64,000 nucleotides of DNA from Doryteuthis pealeii (GCA_023376005.1 CM042152.1:72000893-72064892); one strand, 5' to 3'. Shown: positions 35,165 through 46,074, counted from the stretch's first letter. A program made the numbers and translations. Notes: generated from the letters alone by a model not told the origin.

Positions 35165-35480
35165 AGCTTTTTTAAAAAAACTCAATTTCCTTTTTAAACA
35201 CATTTTTTAAACCCATTTTTGATCTAGTTAACCTATAGATGGGACCCTAACATGTACTACCACTCTGGGTCAGAATGGTAGTACATGTTAGGGTCCCATC
35301 TATAGGTTAACTAGATCAAAAATGCGTTTAAAAAATGTGTTTAAAAAGGAAATTGAGTTTTTAAAAAAAAGAAGAAATTGAGTATCCATCAAGAATGAAT
35401 AAAACAAAACATCTTCGGCATAAAATAATCCAACAAGGAGTGACATGCTGTAAAAACCAACCAACCAACCAACCAACCAA
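35165..35480. mobile_element. palindromic SINE family C (inverted dimer)
   Basis: Arms of ~95 bp (35168-35262 and 35277-35372) are nearly perfect reverse complements across a ~14-bp centre, CTCTGGGTCAGAA. Both read GATGGGACCCTAACATGTAC and the tail segment; only the right side continues into the CATAAAATAATCCAAC tail and (CCAA)n. Confidence 0.85.
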
Positions 35481-36459
35481 CCTAATCTCAAAGGTCAGGC
35501 AAAGAATAGTATTTCTTATGGCAAATATGATTTACTCATTAAACCACTGATGTCTTCTTTATTATAAATTTATTTTGCTTAATGTTTAATCTAACTCTGC
35601 ACACAACCCAGTGATAGAGTTTAAATTTGTGTCAGTAATTAAAAGTCTGACCAAAATTTTGTTTCGACTGCACCCACCCTCTTTAAACTTTTAAAAAACA
35701 TTGTAAGTTGTAAATTGTCACTTATTTTTAATTTTAATTAATTTTTCTAATTAAGAACAGAGTCAATTCTTACATATAATTCTTTTTGTATGAACTTTTT
35801 AATCATAATACTGAAATAAACATTTTATTACATAAATCAATCACGCGACATGGCTACTGTATAAATTTGACATTTTGATTTATAATATTCTCCCATTTTA
35901 AAGATTGTAAATACAAATAATTTTTACATGCAACTTTTTTTTAATCCTTCTTCTTCATAAAACAGCAAAATTTACTTTGAATTTCATTCATTTTTTCCGA
36001 GTTTTGTTGAACTTTAATTGAGGGATGGATGTATTTTTAAAAAGTGAAATTTTGGTTATATCTGCACCACTTGGTAGTCAATCATTGAAGTTTCATACTA
36101 CATAATAACCTTCTTAGAAATTTTGGAAGGAAGGGAAAGACTAAAGAAATATGACCTTATTGTAGCGAGTTGATGATGCAATTTTGGTGTTTAACTCTTC
36201 AGTAAAAAAAGATAGATAGATAAAATAAATAAGCAAATAACTAAAAAAATATGTATAAGTCTAGAAAAAAAGTCATAAAAATAAAGATAAAAAAATAGTG
36301 GTTGATTTTTGGTAAAATTTCAAAAATCCCAGTGGTTTTGAATTTCAAACAATTTATTACATAAATCAATTACGCAACATGGCTACTGTATAAATTTGAC
36401 ATTTTAATTTATATAATTCTCCCGTTTTAAAGATTGTAAAACAAATAATTTTAACAAAA
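35481..36459. other. unassigned AT-rich stretch with internal repeat
   Basis: ATAAATCAATCACGCGACAT (35834) and ATAAATCAATTACGCAACAT (36361), both followed by GGCTACTGTATAAATTTGAC, show a ~100-bp direct repeat 527 bp apart. Nothing else recognised. Confidence 0.6.
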
Positions 36460-36808
36460 ATCTTCTTGTTGAACTCTGGTACCTTGTTGAATTTGGGAAC
36501 CTTCATGTCATAATCGAGAGCCTTCATGGAACTTAGAACCGAACCCTTAATTCAATCCACTGGGGTAGACTGTTCTCATTCCACTAAACAGGACCAGGTA
36601 CAAGTGTTAAGATATGTTAAGTATTCTATGTTATTATCACCTATGGTTAGGATTGAACCTGCAACCTACCGATGATTATCCCTTAGAACTGTATTAAATC
36701 AACCCCTATATCCGTTGAGCCATGTGAAGAAAGCCAGGGGACATTGGCTGAAATATTGTGTATATAACAATAAAGATGAGGACAACAGTCCGAAAAATCC
36801 AAATAATG
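36460..36808 (-). mobile_element. SINE family E joined to a MITE arm
   Basis: Reverse complement: GGATTTTTCGGACTGTTGTC (MITE arm), then a tRNA-like head (GGCTCAACGGATATAGGGG; B box GCAGGTTCAATCCTAACC), then CTTAACACTTGTACC and CCACTGGGGTAGACTG in the body. The same composite occurs at 41535-41846. Confidence 0.7.
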
Positions 36809-37364
36809 CAAATTATCAAGCCTCATCTAAAAAAATCAGACAAATAGTATCATTAAATTTTGTTTAAAAAAAATACGGGAAATTTTGACCATACTTATAT
36901 TAATTCTTTTTTTTTTTATGTTAGTAGGTTAAACATTAAAAATTTTCTCACAAATTTACTTGTGTTTTATAACATGGTATGAAAGAGAGATATTTTTCAA
37001 AGTTTATCGAGTAAAAAAAAGAAAATCAAAAACAAAACAAATTGTGTTATTGATGATACTTGACACATAGATTTGCCAATTTATAACATCCCAAATTTCA
37101 ATGAAATTTTAAAAAAGAGACATAACTCTGTTCTGTGAAGATTATTCCCCGTTGATATATCTAAATTAATTAGAATAAATAAGATATGCCCAAAATATGA
37201 AAGATAGATTTGAGGATTTCGATTTTGAAATATTGTATTGCCTAAAAGATCTAGGAATTTTATTATTATTCCAACGATTCTGTTAAGAATTATTCTTCAT
37301 TAATTACCAAATTTCCAAAGACTTGAAATAAACAAGTTGAATATTTAAGCCAGTTTTCAAAAAA
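36809..37364. other. unassigned AT-rich stretch
   Basis: No recognised feature. Confidence 0.5.
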
Positions 37365-38090
37365 AATATGTTGCTATTAAAAATAATTTTGAGATTGTAT
37401 TAAAAAATTTGATATAAATAAATAAATAAATACATAAATACATTTTATTATACATAAAAAAAATATGTTACTATTAAAAATATGTTGCTATTAAAAATAA
37501 TTTTGAGATTGTATTAAAAATATTTGATATAAATAAATAGATACATAAATACATTTTATTATACATAAAAAAATATGTTGCAATTAAAAATATGTTGCTA
37601 TTAAAAATAATTTTGATATTGTATTAAAAAATTTGATATAGATAAATAAATAAATACATAAATACATTTTATTATACATAAAAAATATGTTGCTATTAAA
37701 AATAATTTTAAGATTGTATTAAAAAAATTTGATATAAATAAATAAATAAATAAATACATAAATACATTTTATTATACATAAAAATATGTTGCTATTAAAA
37801 ATAATTTTGAAATTGTATTAAAAAAATTTGATATAAATAAATAAATAAATACATAAATACATTTTATTATACATAAAAAAAATATGTTGCTATTTTCATT
37901 ATCCATAAAAAAATATGTTGCTATTAAAAATAATTTTGTGATTGTATTAAAAAAATTCGATGCTGATAAATAAATAAATATGTTGATATAAAGATGCTGA
38001 TAAATAAATAAAAATATGTTGCTATTAAAAATAATTTTGAGATTGTATTAAAAAAATTAGATTCTGATAAATAAATGAATACATTTTATT
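37365..38090 (+). repeat. ~95-114-bp tandem array, ~7 copies
   Basis: Units run ATGTTGCTATTAAAAATAAT, GATTGTATTAAAAAA, TTGATATAAATAAATAAAT and CATTTTATTATACATAAAA, starting at ~37368, 37482, 37592, 37686, 37785 and 37915. Length varies mainly through the (AAAT)n part. Confidence 0.88.
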
Positions 38091-38425
38091 AAATTGTGGT
38101 CAAAGGGAGACTACTCTAAAGTAACTAAGGGATACAATTAAACTATAAAGTTATGTCCCTTGTAAAGGGAATTTAAGCTTAATTTTGAGTCTAAGGGAGA
38201 CTACCTTAAGAGTAACTAAGAGAAACAATTAATCTCCAGAGTAGTTTCCCTTGTAAAGAGATTTTTACTTGTTTTGGTAGTCAAAGGGAGACTACCCAAA
38301 AGTAACTAAGGGAGACAATTAAACTACAGAGTTGTCTCCCTTGAAACATAATTTAAATCGTTATTTGTAGTCAAAGGGAGACAATTAAATTATAGAGTGA
38401 TCTCCCTTGTAAGCCGATTTTAAAT
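38090..38425 (+). repeat. four ~95-bp repeats with internal inverted motif
   Basis: Each unit opens with TCAAAGGGAGAC and closes with TCTCCCTTGTAA, so each can fold on itself. Units start at ~38099, 38190, 38281 and 38370; the last lacks the ACTACC...AAGTAACTAAG part. Confidence 0.85.
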
Positions 38426-38564
38426 TGTTAAATTGTTATGAAAACATTCAACTACTCAATGTTTTGATATAAATTATTTTTGAATTTTTTTTTAACCTTT
38501 GACAAATCTGGTTCTTATTTATTTATTTATTCCACACTAGATTTTGATAACGAATAACATTTTT

Positions 38565-38659
38565 TTAGAAATTTTTATTTTTAAAATAAAAAGTAAATGA
38601 TATACAGTAATACCTACTGTATATCATTTACTTTTTATTTTAAAAATAAAAATTTCTAA
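38565..38659. repeat. perfect 45-bp inverted repeat, 5-bp loop
   Basis: 38565-38609 (TTAGAAATTT...ATACAGTA) and 38615-38659 are exact reverse complements around ATACC. It is strongly AT-rich and could be cruciform-forming. Confidence 0.95.
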
Positions 38660-38667
38660 AATAATTT

Positions 38668-39455
38668 GTCGAAAAATCCGTGTATTTACAAAACAAATTT
38701 ACCCCATCCCCCGTTTGAAAAAAAATCAGGGAATTATCCGATCTTAATGAAATTTTCTGTGTTGATTTAGCAATAGATGAATTTTATAATGCATCAGTTA
38801 TTTTATTTAAAACCTTTCTGATTTTTTTCAGGTCACTTAACTTTTAACCTTATTTTTGGAGCGCAAAATATCGATGGGGTTATATAAATTCGATACTAAT
38901 TACAATATAAATAAAAAGACAAAAGACCGAAGATGTGAATAGAAAAACATTTTAAGGATGATACTCTGGTATAAAATAAGTACCAATAACCGGAAATTAG
39001 AATGTAAAACAAAAACTAAAACCAATTTTTATTTTTACTCATTTCGATAATTATTTAATTGGCTATTATCTTATAAAAGAAAATATATACACCGATATTC
39101 GTTCTGTTTAAAAGGGGCGCGCTACATTTTAAATAGAATTTTCGACAAAAAATTATTAGAATTCCATACTAAAGTAGTTATTAAAAAAATGTTTTTAGAA
39201 TCTAATCATAAGGCATTTTAAATTTAACATCATGATACTCATATTTTAAATGAATTTTATATATTAATTTATCATAGCAGAAATACCTAATTAGATCCGA
39301 AAGTTTTGAAATAAAATAACTGCTGCATTATAAAATTCATTCATTGATAAATCAACACTGAACATTTCATTAAAATCGGATAATTCCCTGATTTATGGTA
39401 ATTTTTTTCAATCGGGATGGTTAAATTCATTTTGTAAACACGAATTTTACAGCAA
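38668..39455. mobile_element. ~790-bp TIR element (MITE)
   Basis: Arms ~150 bp: AATCCGTGTATTTACAAAA, CAGGGAATTATCCGATCTTA, GTTGATTTAGCAATAGATG and TTATAATGCATCAGTTATTT on the left pair with TAACTGCTGCATTATAAAAT, CATTGATAAATCAACAC, AATCGGATAATTCCCTG and TTTGTAAACACGAATTTT on the right. The core has no ORF above 60 codons. Confidence 0.82.
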
Positions 39456-40062
39456 CTATGGTGACCATCTTAAGATATATTTGAACGAAATTGACCAAAA
39501 AGTAGTTTTAAATGTATTAAAAAAATTACATGTGTAATATTATTTTGTTTTTTTATTGATGCTCATTATGTTACTACTTTTCGACTTAGACAGAAATTAG
39601 ACCATAAATAATCGATTTAATTAATTTTAATTCGTTTTTAAAATGAAAAGCAGACGAAAATTTCGGTTACCTAATATACAGATTAACATTTACCTCAAAG
39701 CTTTATTTTCAAAATACTACATTAAAGTTGTTACTTATACATATAAAGTTCATAAACTAAATCTTCCAAATATTATGAGTCGGCGCTGATATAGAAATGA
39801 TCTAAAATACGAGCAATATTTTGTCCGTGTTTTATGATTAAAATATGAAATACCACACATTTCCCTTTTTGTCACTACGAGTCTGAACGAACTGTTCAAC
39901 ATATAGCTAAGAGGAGATCTTTATCGAATGTGACATAAGGCCGTAAGTATGGAGCATCAAGCGAGGATTAAACTCTCCATTTAACTAACAAGCAAGTTCG
40001 TTCCTCGTATTGGATGTGTGAAACTAGCTTGAAAACCATTACGCCACGATGGGACGCCTCCG
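39456..40062. other. unassigned stretch
   Basis: AT-rich, no recognised gene. Near 39975-40050, AACTCTCCATTTAACTAAC and GTGAAACTAGCTTGAAAACC resemble an old inverted SINE head, but the match is weak. Confidence 0.45.
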
Positions 40063-40064
40063 TG

Positions 40065-40128
<64 letters not shown>
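40063..40128 (+). repeat. (CA)n(TA)n microsatellite
   Basis: About 20 CA units run into ~11 TA units. Confidence 0.95.
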
Positions 40129-40129
<1 letters not shown>

Positions 40130-40260
40130 GGTATTTGTGGAAAAGGTGACTTGCCAGTGAAAATGGTCACAATGGTTAGTTGATGCAAATTTCACAATGA
40201 TAAGACAGCGATATAACAAATATAAAGTGCTCAATACGTTAGTAGAGCAAATGTATTATA

Positions 40261-40478
40261 ATAATGGTACACAGTAATAACCTACTCGAGTTTCACCATA
40301 AGGATCTTCATGGTTAAATCCACTGGATTAATCAAGATATAGATTAATTGCAGTCGATTGCACGTGTGTATTTTTTCGCGGTGCAAACAACTGCAATTAA
40401 TCAATATCTTGATAAATCCAGTGGATTTAACCATGAAGATCCTTATGGTGAAACTCGAGTAGGTTATTACTGTGTACC

Positions 40479-40482
<4 letters not shown>
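40261..40482. mobile_element. 222-bp MITE with ~100-bp near-perfect arms
   Basis: Left arm TAATGGTACACAGTAATAAC...CAGTCGATTGCAC and right arm GTGCAAACAACTGC...TTACTGTGTACCATTA are reverse complements with about three mismatches; loop ~18 bp. TA at both borders fits a Tc1/mariner-type TA target duplication. Confidence 0.9.

Positions 40483-40528
<46 letters not shown>
40483..40528 (+). repeat. (TA)n microsatellite at SINE A tail
   Basis: About 23 TA units directly between the MITE and the 3' end of a minus-strand SINE A. Confidence 0.95.
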
Positions 40529-40530
<2 letters not shown>

Positions 40531-40770
40531 AAACCCTTCCGCACAAGGTAAATTTCCTAAGCGGGGTTTAACATATTTGCATTCAGACTTTTCTTTCTCC
40601 AAGACTGTTTGCCTAACCAAGCTTAAAGCAATCAGTCTGCCCCACTATTTATCGATAAAATAGTTAGATTCGTACCTTTTGAAAGGGTATCAGAACTGTG
40701 TGCAATGCAAACATCCTCGTCCATTTCCTGCGACGTTAACTATTATACCAGAAACTCCAATATAGCTAAT
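40529..40770 (-). mobile_element. SINE family A copy
   Basis: CCAAACCCTTCCGCAC (tail), AAGCGGGGTTTAACA, TTGCCTAACCAAGC, AAAGGGTATCAGAACTG and the head near CGTTAACTATTATACCAG. Confidence 0.82.
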
Positions 40771-41534
40771 AGTATAGACGACACATGTATTTGGATGACA
40801 TTATAACACCTGTTGTCAGTTTTTACGGACTTCTTAGTGAACTTTCTGTATTTTGTCAGTGATAAAGTTTTAGGAAGAGCTGATGAAAGTCAATACTGGG
40901 TGCAAAAAGCAAAGTGATGACAACTTATATATTAATACTCATGTTCCTTAATTGTACAACCATCAGCATCTTGCAACACCCTCTGGTTAAAAATGAGACC
41001 ATCCAAATCGTCCAAGACAAAATGCAATAAATAAAATCCTGACTATCTGGTGTTGTTTATACGCCGAATTCTTATCTCCTATTAGTGTCGTCACCTCAGC
41101 TAAATAATGGACCATTCCGTTTTTATTAAAATAAAGAAGAAAGGTAAGAAAAGAGAAACGCGACAGAAAAATGATAAGTAAAAAAGAAAGAAAGAAAGAG
41201 TGTAGGAGAAAGATAGAGAGAACGAGTGAGCATGCGGTAGCGATAACGCTAATATGTTTTAATCGAACATAATAAAAAGATGAAAAGAATGAAAAAAAAA
41301 AAGAGTGAGAGTTAAATCAAGATTATTATACTTTTTACATATTGAAGTATTTAGTAATAGCTCTTAAGTCAATGTATCAAACGTTTTAATAATTAAATTA
41401 TCACGTAATAATTAAATTATCGTCTTGGCTAGTATAGTTTAATTAGATAATTATATTATTGATATTGCTTGAAAAAAAGTCTAAATTTCAAAAAACATTT
41501 TATCATTTTATCTGAATTTTTGAGAATTTGAGAC
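40771..41534. other. unassigned stretch
   Basis: A purine-rich part (GAAA/AAAG repeats ~41150-41310) resembles simple sequence. No coding region recognised. Confidence 0.5.
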
Positions 41535-41846
41535 TTTGGATTATTGGACTGTTGTCCTCATCTATATGGTGCGTCGGATATCGGGGTTGAACTACTACAG
41601 TTCTAAGTGACTGTAATCTGTAATTTGCAGGTTCAATCTTGACCACGGGCTATAATAACATAAAATACTTAACATAGCTTAACACTTGTACCCGGTTATA
41701 GTTAGCGGAATAAGTCTACCCTCGGTGGATTGAATAAAGGGTCCGTTTTAAAGTTCCATAATCGCTCCCAAGTACAACAAAGTTCCAGATTTCGATAAGA
41801 AGGCTTCGCGAAATAAAGATGAGGACAACAGTCCAAAAATCCAAAT
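41535..41846 (+). mobile_element. SINE family E enclosed by MITE arms
   Basis: Left arm TTTGGATTATTGGACTGTTG (41535) and right arm CAACAGTCCAAAAATCCAAA (ends 41846) are reverse complements over ~29 bp. Between them are a tRNA-like head with B box GCAGGTTCAATCTTGACC and the body CTTAACACTTGTACCCGG, shared with 36460-36808. Confidence 0.75.
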
Positions 41847-41924
41847 GGTACATAATCTTTGCATTTTGCGAATATCTAAATAATAGAAAATAAAGTGATG
41901 TTATTTTTTATAGTATTTATCTTT

Positions 41925-42105
41925 CTCCTAGACTGGTTGTCGTACCAAGGCTAAAGCGCCCAGTCTGCCATCATATTTACCTAAAGCTGAATAAAAAAAT
42001 GGAAGCGATGGATCCATGCCTTTCCCATGGGTATTAGCTCGAAGGGAAACTTAAACAGTCGTGTCAATTTCCTACGACAATAACCGTTACTTCACGTTGG
42101 AAACG
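41925..42105 (-). mobile_element. SINE family A copy, diverged
   Basis: CTCCTAGACTGGTTGTCG, GCCTTTCCCATGGGTATTAG, and the head region GTCAATTTCCTACGACAATA. The tail part is lost. Confidence 0.7.
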
Positions 42106-43320
42106 TTTGTAATTTTACGCATTTGGCGCTGTAAGATCTTTTTCTACGTATGCATCCATTCTTTATTTACAAATTTTTCCTTAGTCTCGTGTAAGGCCAA
42201 GGTTGGTGACCGTACCTGGTATTCTAAATTGTCATTGATTTAAATAGTGTGTAAATTCGATACAGCTTAATGTATCGGTATTTTTCAGTGTTTCAGCATT
42301 TTATAGATATTATGTGTCAGCTCGCTCAATGTGCTACTGGTACTATGTAACCCATAGTACTAGCTGTTTCATGGATCATCGGTGACTAAACCGGTAACCC
42401 CACAGGTTTTGTCTAGTGAGCAGGATGGCCAGACACCCTGCAGAACGAAAAACAAGACGGAAGAAGCTCTTTGCTCAACGATCATCTAGCACATTATTTC
42501 CTAAGTCCAAACCCTTCTCGACACAGCAGGGCCGTGTAAACTTGGTAGTGTCAGAGTCATGCCATCGGGAGTTTAATTTCCTGGTAGGGTCACCCAAGGC
42601 GGACATGTCTGGCACCCAGTTGATATCGAGCCACAGTGTGACGAGACTGAAAGGCAGCCCTATGAACAAGCGGATTCCCAGCCCCGACAAACAAAGCGCG
42701 TCAGGATATGTTTGGCCTGTGGTGAGCGGCTACGGATACTCGAACTCGCTACCTCCTCGTAGCTGAGGTGTTGTTAGTAGAGACCCAAATAAAGTATATC
42801 CGAATTTGCATAAGCGCATCCGAACGAGCAGAAATAAAGGCGGACTGTCGCTGACAGAGCGAGTGAGGAAGAAAGTGTTTGGACGGCAAGTGAAATCTGT
42901 CGAATGCTATTTGAAGTGAGAGTGGCGTGTTCGGTTGGGAAAGGAATTGCATTTTGTTCAGTTGGTAGAGACTTTCAAAGGATTGATATTACCTTGAATT
43001 TTTGGACTCTTTCAAAAGACACAGTTCGGCCACAGGGACTCTAGCGAAAATCCAAAAGGAGTCTCCATCATCATCCGGAATCAATGGTTTTTGGCGTACT
43101 TGTCACTGCATCTGTGGAACATTTGCGGCAATTAAGTGCATCTCTTTCCCCTGACCGGGATATTCAAGCGGAGTTTGGGGACCGATTGTGAATTTCCTAT
43201 CCCCTTGTGACTCCTAGTTTCATGAATTGACCACAGGTGAGTTCGTTGGGTGGAGCCGGCTCAATCGACCCAGGGTGAATGTCGTCACAGAAACAGAAAA
43301 AATATAGAAATAAAAAAAAT
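42106..43320. other. unassigned GC-richer stretch with a repeat seen again at 57 kb
   Basis: More GC-rich than its surroundings. The 42416-42766 ORF (116 codons) is R/K/S/P-rich with no domain recognised. 42715-42775 looks like an inverted tRNA-type head (CGAACTCGCTACCTC). 43150-43270 (GGTGGAGCCGGCTCAATCGA) recurs inverted at ~56990-57110, so at least part is repetitive. Confidence 0.5.
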
Positions 43321-43383
43321 GTATTAATTATAAAACTAATGGCACAAGAGTAAAATTGCAGTCAACTACATTTTATAGTAGGG

Positions 43384-43617
43384 GCCGGGTTAGCTCAGTC
43401 GGTAGAGCGTTCGGCTAGAAACCACAAGGTTCCTAGTTCGATGCCGGTCCTCGTCAACTCAGCGTATGAGTAGCACAGGGATCTGTGCGGTAAAGTAAGG
43501 AGCTGATGGTAGGTGTGGCGCTCCACCTCAGATGCTAAAACCATCTCCTTGGTCTAGCGCTATTGAAAAGGGGATAATACCGACTTTAGGCCGCCCCGTC
43601 GACTTTACTTTTACTTT
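43384..43617 (+). mobile_element. SINE family B, well preserved
   Basis: GGGCCGGGTTAGCTCAGTCG (acceptor arm and A box), GGTTCCTAGTTCGATGCCGG (B box), CAGCGTATGAGTAGCACAGG and CTTGGTCTAGCGCTATTG. The GGGCCGG start can pair with CCGGTCC, as in a tRNA acceptor stem. Confidence 0.9.
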
Positions 43618-43731
43618 ACATTTAATTGCATGAAGTGGAACATTGTAAACTTGATATTATCTACAACGAGATAGAAGGATAATGGCTGTTGTAAGATCTT
43701 ACGAAAATCAAGGTGAGACGTTCGCAAATAG

Positions 43732-43985
43732 GTCTGGTTTGTTTATTTCATGGCATACTAACCTTCGTGGGTTATTTGATGTCAAAGCCATCATTATAGA
43801 AAATACTAGAAGTACTAGAGGTACTATTTAATCCATAGCTGGGGGGGGGGTGAGGGGTTTAATACCTTTTTCAAGGGTATTAGTCCGAAAGTAAACGTAA
43901 TTACGCGACTAGAATTCGAACTCGCTTACTTCGATTGTTACAGTCCCGGGCATTAGCCACTACGCTTTGTAGACTCTCATTTCTG
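43732..43985 (-). mobile_element. SINE family D copy
   Basis: The reverse complement starts near GCGTAGTGGCTAATGC (A box) and has GCGAGTTCGAATTCTAGTC (B box). The far end is the tail TTTCATGGCATACTAACC / GGGTTATTTGATG, shared with SINE family C. Confidence 0.8.
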
Positions 43986-44204
43986 TAACAAGAACAATTA
44001 GTCGCTAAAAAAGATTTTTCTACTTTTTCTTCTTGATGGGACCAAACTGAATCAGATGTGCGCAGGGTTATTTTTTAGTTCTCAAGAATTTCATGACTTT
44101 TCTTCATCTTTTGGTCTCATTTCCTATTATTAGACTGTATTAAAAGTATTTTCGTTTTTTGTAATCAACTTAGAGTTTATGGGGGACCTCCCGAGTACTC
44201 TTAT
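43986..44204. other. unassigned stretch
   Basis: No feature recognised. Confidence 0.5.
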
Positions 44205-44452
44205 ATGTTTTTAGAGCATAATGTAGTGCTCCACATATAGAATCACTAGATGATCCTTGCTCATTTGAAAGTTTTTGAAGCTTATCCACTGCTCTATATA
44301 TTGTATCTTTTAAAAGTTTTTAAAGCTTGTATAATGCTCTCCATATAGTATATTTCGATGATCCTGGTTCTGAAAGTTTTTGAAGCTTATATAATGTTCT
44401 GTATATGGAATCTTTCGATGATACAAAGTCTTTTAAAAGTTTTCGTACACTG
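44205..44452 (+). repeat. ~80-90-bp tandem repeat, three diverged copies
   Basis: AAAGTTTTTGAAGCTTAT...GCTC...ATATAG...GATGATCC recurs at ~44268, 44314 and 44367, with spacer differences. Confidence 0.7.
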
Positions 44453-45000
44453 GTGATTAGTTTTTAACTCTTTGTCAATCAAATTTCCCCTACGGTTGTG
44501 TCAAATTTTCTTGGCATTTTATTTTTACCTGTATGATGGAACATTTCAAAGTTCACAATCTATTCACCTCAGAACTCATTCTATTCAAATAAAGTTCCAT
44601 TTTTATTGTAATCTGAATCCTTCTGCTCAATCATAATGAACTAACCAGCAGTTTTTGTATTTTGCTTACGGTGGGATTGCAGTGGTGGAAGAGCCGTTAT
44701 GAGCAGCTTAAAGTAGGCAAAGAGTTAACGCATTATGATTGGCAGCTGGCGATTGTCCACTTCGGGAGAAGTCCCAAATTCTTAATGTGTCCGTACAGTT
44801 GCTTTTCTGGCTCATTGTGCAGGAGTTTTATGAGACTATTTTCCTCCTTTCGTTAGTTTTATTGCAATTTGTGCAGTCAAATTTAACCATTTATAATTCT
44901 GTCTTATGTCGTTCTCATATTAGATTCACAATTTCAAAGTCAAACACAAAAATATTGAATTTCATACATAACAATTAATATAAATTCATCGTTTAGGTGT
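44453..45000. other. unassigned stretch
   Basis: No recognised gene; the short ORFs 44662-44856 and 44739-44978 lack motifs. Confidence 0.5.
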
Positions 45001-45002
45001 CA

Positions 45003-45660
45003 CTTGTTGTGTAATGGTTATCATCTTTTAGAAATGAACACGGCGAAGTGAGTTCAAACCTTGGACGAGGCTGGCTGTTTGCAGTCCACATAGCACTAAT
45101 ACATTTGGGAAAAGTATATATCCAAGTATTCACTCTCCGGCAATGGGTAAATAGGTGTGGGTTCTTTAACATTGGTATGGCAACCGTCTAGGAGAAGAAA
45201 AACTCTGAATTCAAACCCGTAAAACTCCGCTTAAAAATTAACCTTGTTTGGTTTGGTTTGTTTTGTTTTAAGGCATATCAACCTCAATGGGTCATTTAAT
45301 GCTAATAAAGTTTTGAAATAAATCAATTCTTAATAGATAATACAATTTTTTTATAAATACATTTTTCTATTTAAACCATAGATGGGACCCTAACAGGTAC
45401 TACCACTCCGGGTCAGAGTGGACCAGGGAGCAATGGTGATGAAGGGGTGCTCCACATTCCCCAAACCTCCAAAACTGGAACCTCACCATCAGATAGAGTT
45501 TAACGTCATTCCCAGGACATGTAGACCCGCAGCCACCTCCTTCTAGCACCCATATGATAAAAAGGGGTTGAGGCTTGCCATAAGGGCAATAGGGTTGGGA
45601 AAATCATATAGGTGCTAGGGCTTGACGTGACCAAATTAACCTTGTGTCACGAAGGGGTTG
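45003..45660 (+). mobile_element. SINE family A split by a family C insertion
   Basis: Head TGTGTAATGGTTATCATC (A box) and GAGTTCAAACCTTGGAC (B box), body to AAACTCCGCTTAAAAATTAACC at ~45243, then, after the insertion, TTGTGTCACGAAGGGGTTGG from ~45643. Confidence 0.85.
45245..45633 (+). mobile_element. SINE family C, nested in SINE A
   Basis: Full block order from TTTTAAGGCATATCAACCTC to GGTGCTAGGGCTTGACGTGA. AAATTAACCTTG is present on both sides, the expected target duplication of a LINE-driven insertion. Confidence 0.88.
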
Positions 45661-45814
45661 GGTAAGTACATATATTCACCATTTGAGTTGTCTCATTAAG
45701 ATTTGTACGAAGGACGAGTAGTAAAATCCACAATAACAACAGGTTTACAATATTTTGACAGCAAACAGCATGACGGCTTATTAGGTCCATAACGGCATGA
45801 ATTTTAATTTGCGA

Positions 45815-45817
<3 letters not shown>

Positions 45818-45875
<58 letters not shown>

Positions 45876-45890
45876 TGTGTGTACGTGTAT
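45818..45890 (+). repeat. (TG)n microsatellite
   Basis: About 30 TG units with one GCGC interruption near the end. Confidence 0.95.
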
Positions 45891-46074
45891 TTACAGAGCC
45901 CTAGAGAAAGGGTTTGTTGACGTGCTATGTCGAACATGTCTTGTCCATCTTTGAAGCTCTGGGGTTGCTCGCTTAGGAGCATGCCCACAGTCACCTAGGA
46001 AGACAGTAAAGGAAATAGGTGTGAAGCAGAGAGTAAAACAAATACGTTATGGGTGATTTCAGTTGCCAAATCTT

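Noticed and set aside
42416..42766. 116-codon ORF with basic N-terminus as a host gene
   Set aside because: No recognised domain, an overlapping antisense ORF, a repeat nearby and a tRNA-like sequence at its 3' end; not supported as a gene.
43384..43455. Possible genuine tRNA gene
   Set aside because: A and B boxes are good but the sequence continues into a body shared by eight copies, and the anticodon stem does not pair well; it is a SINE head.
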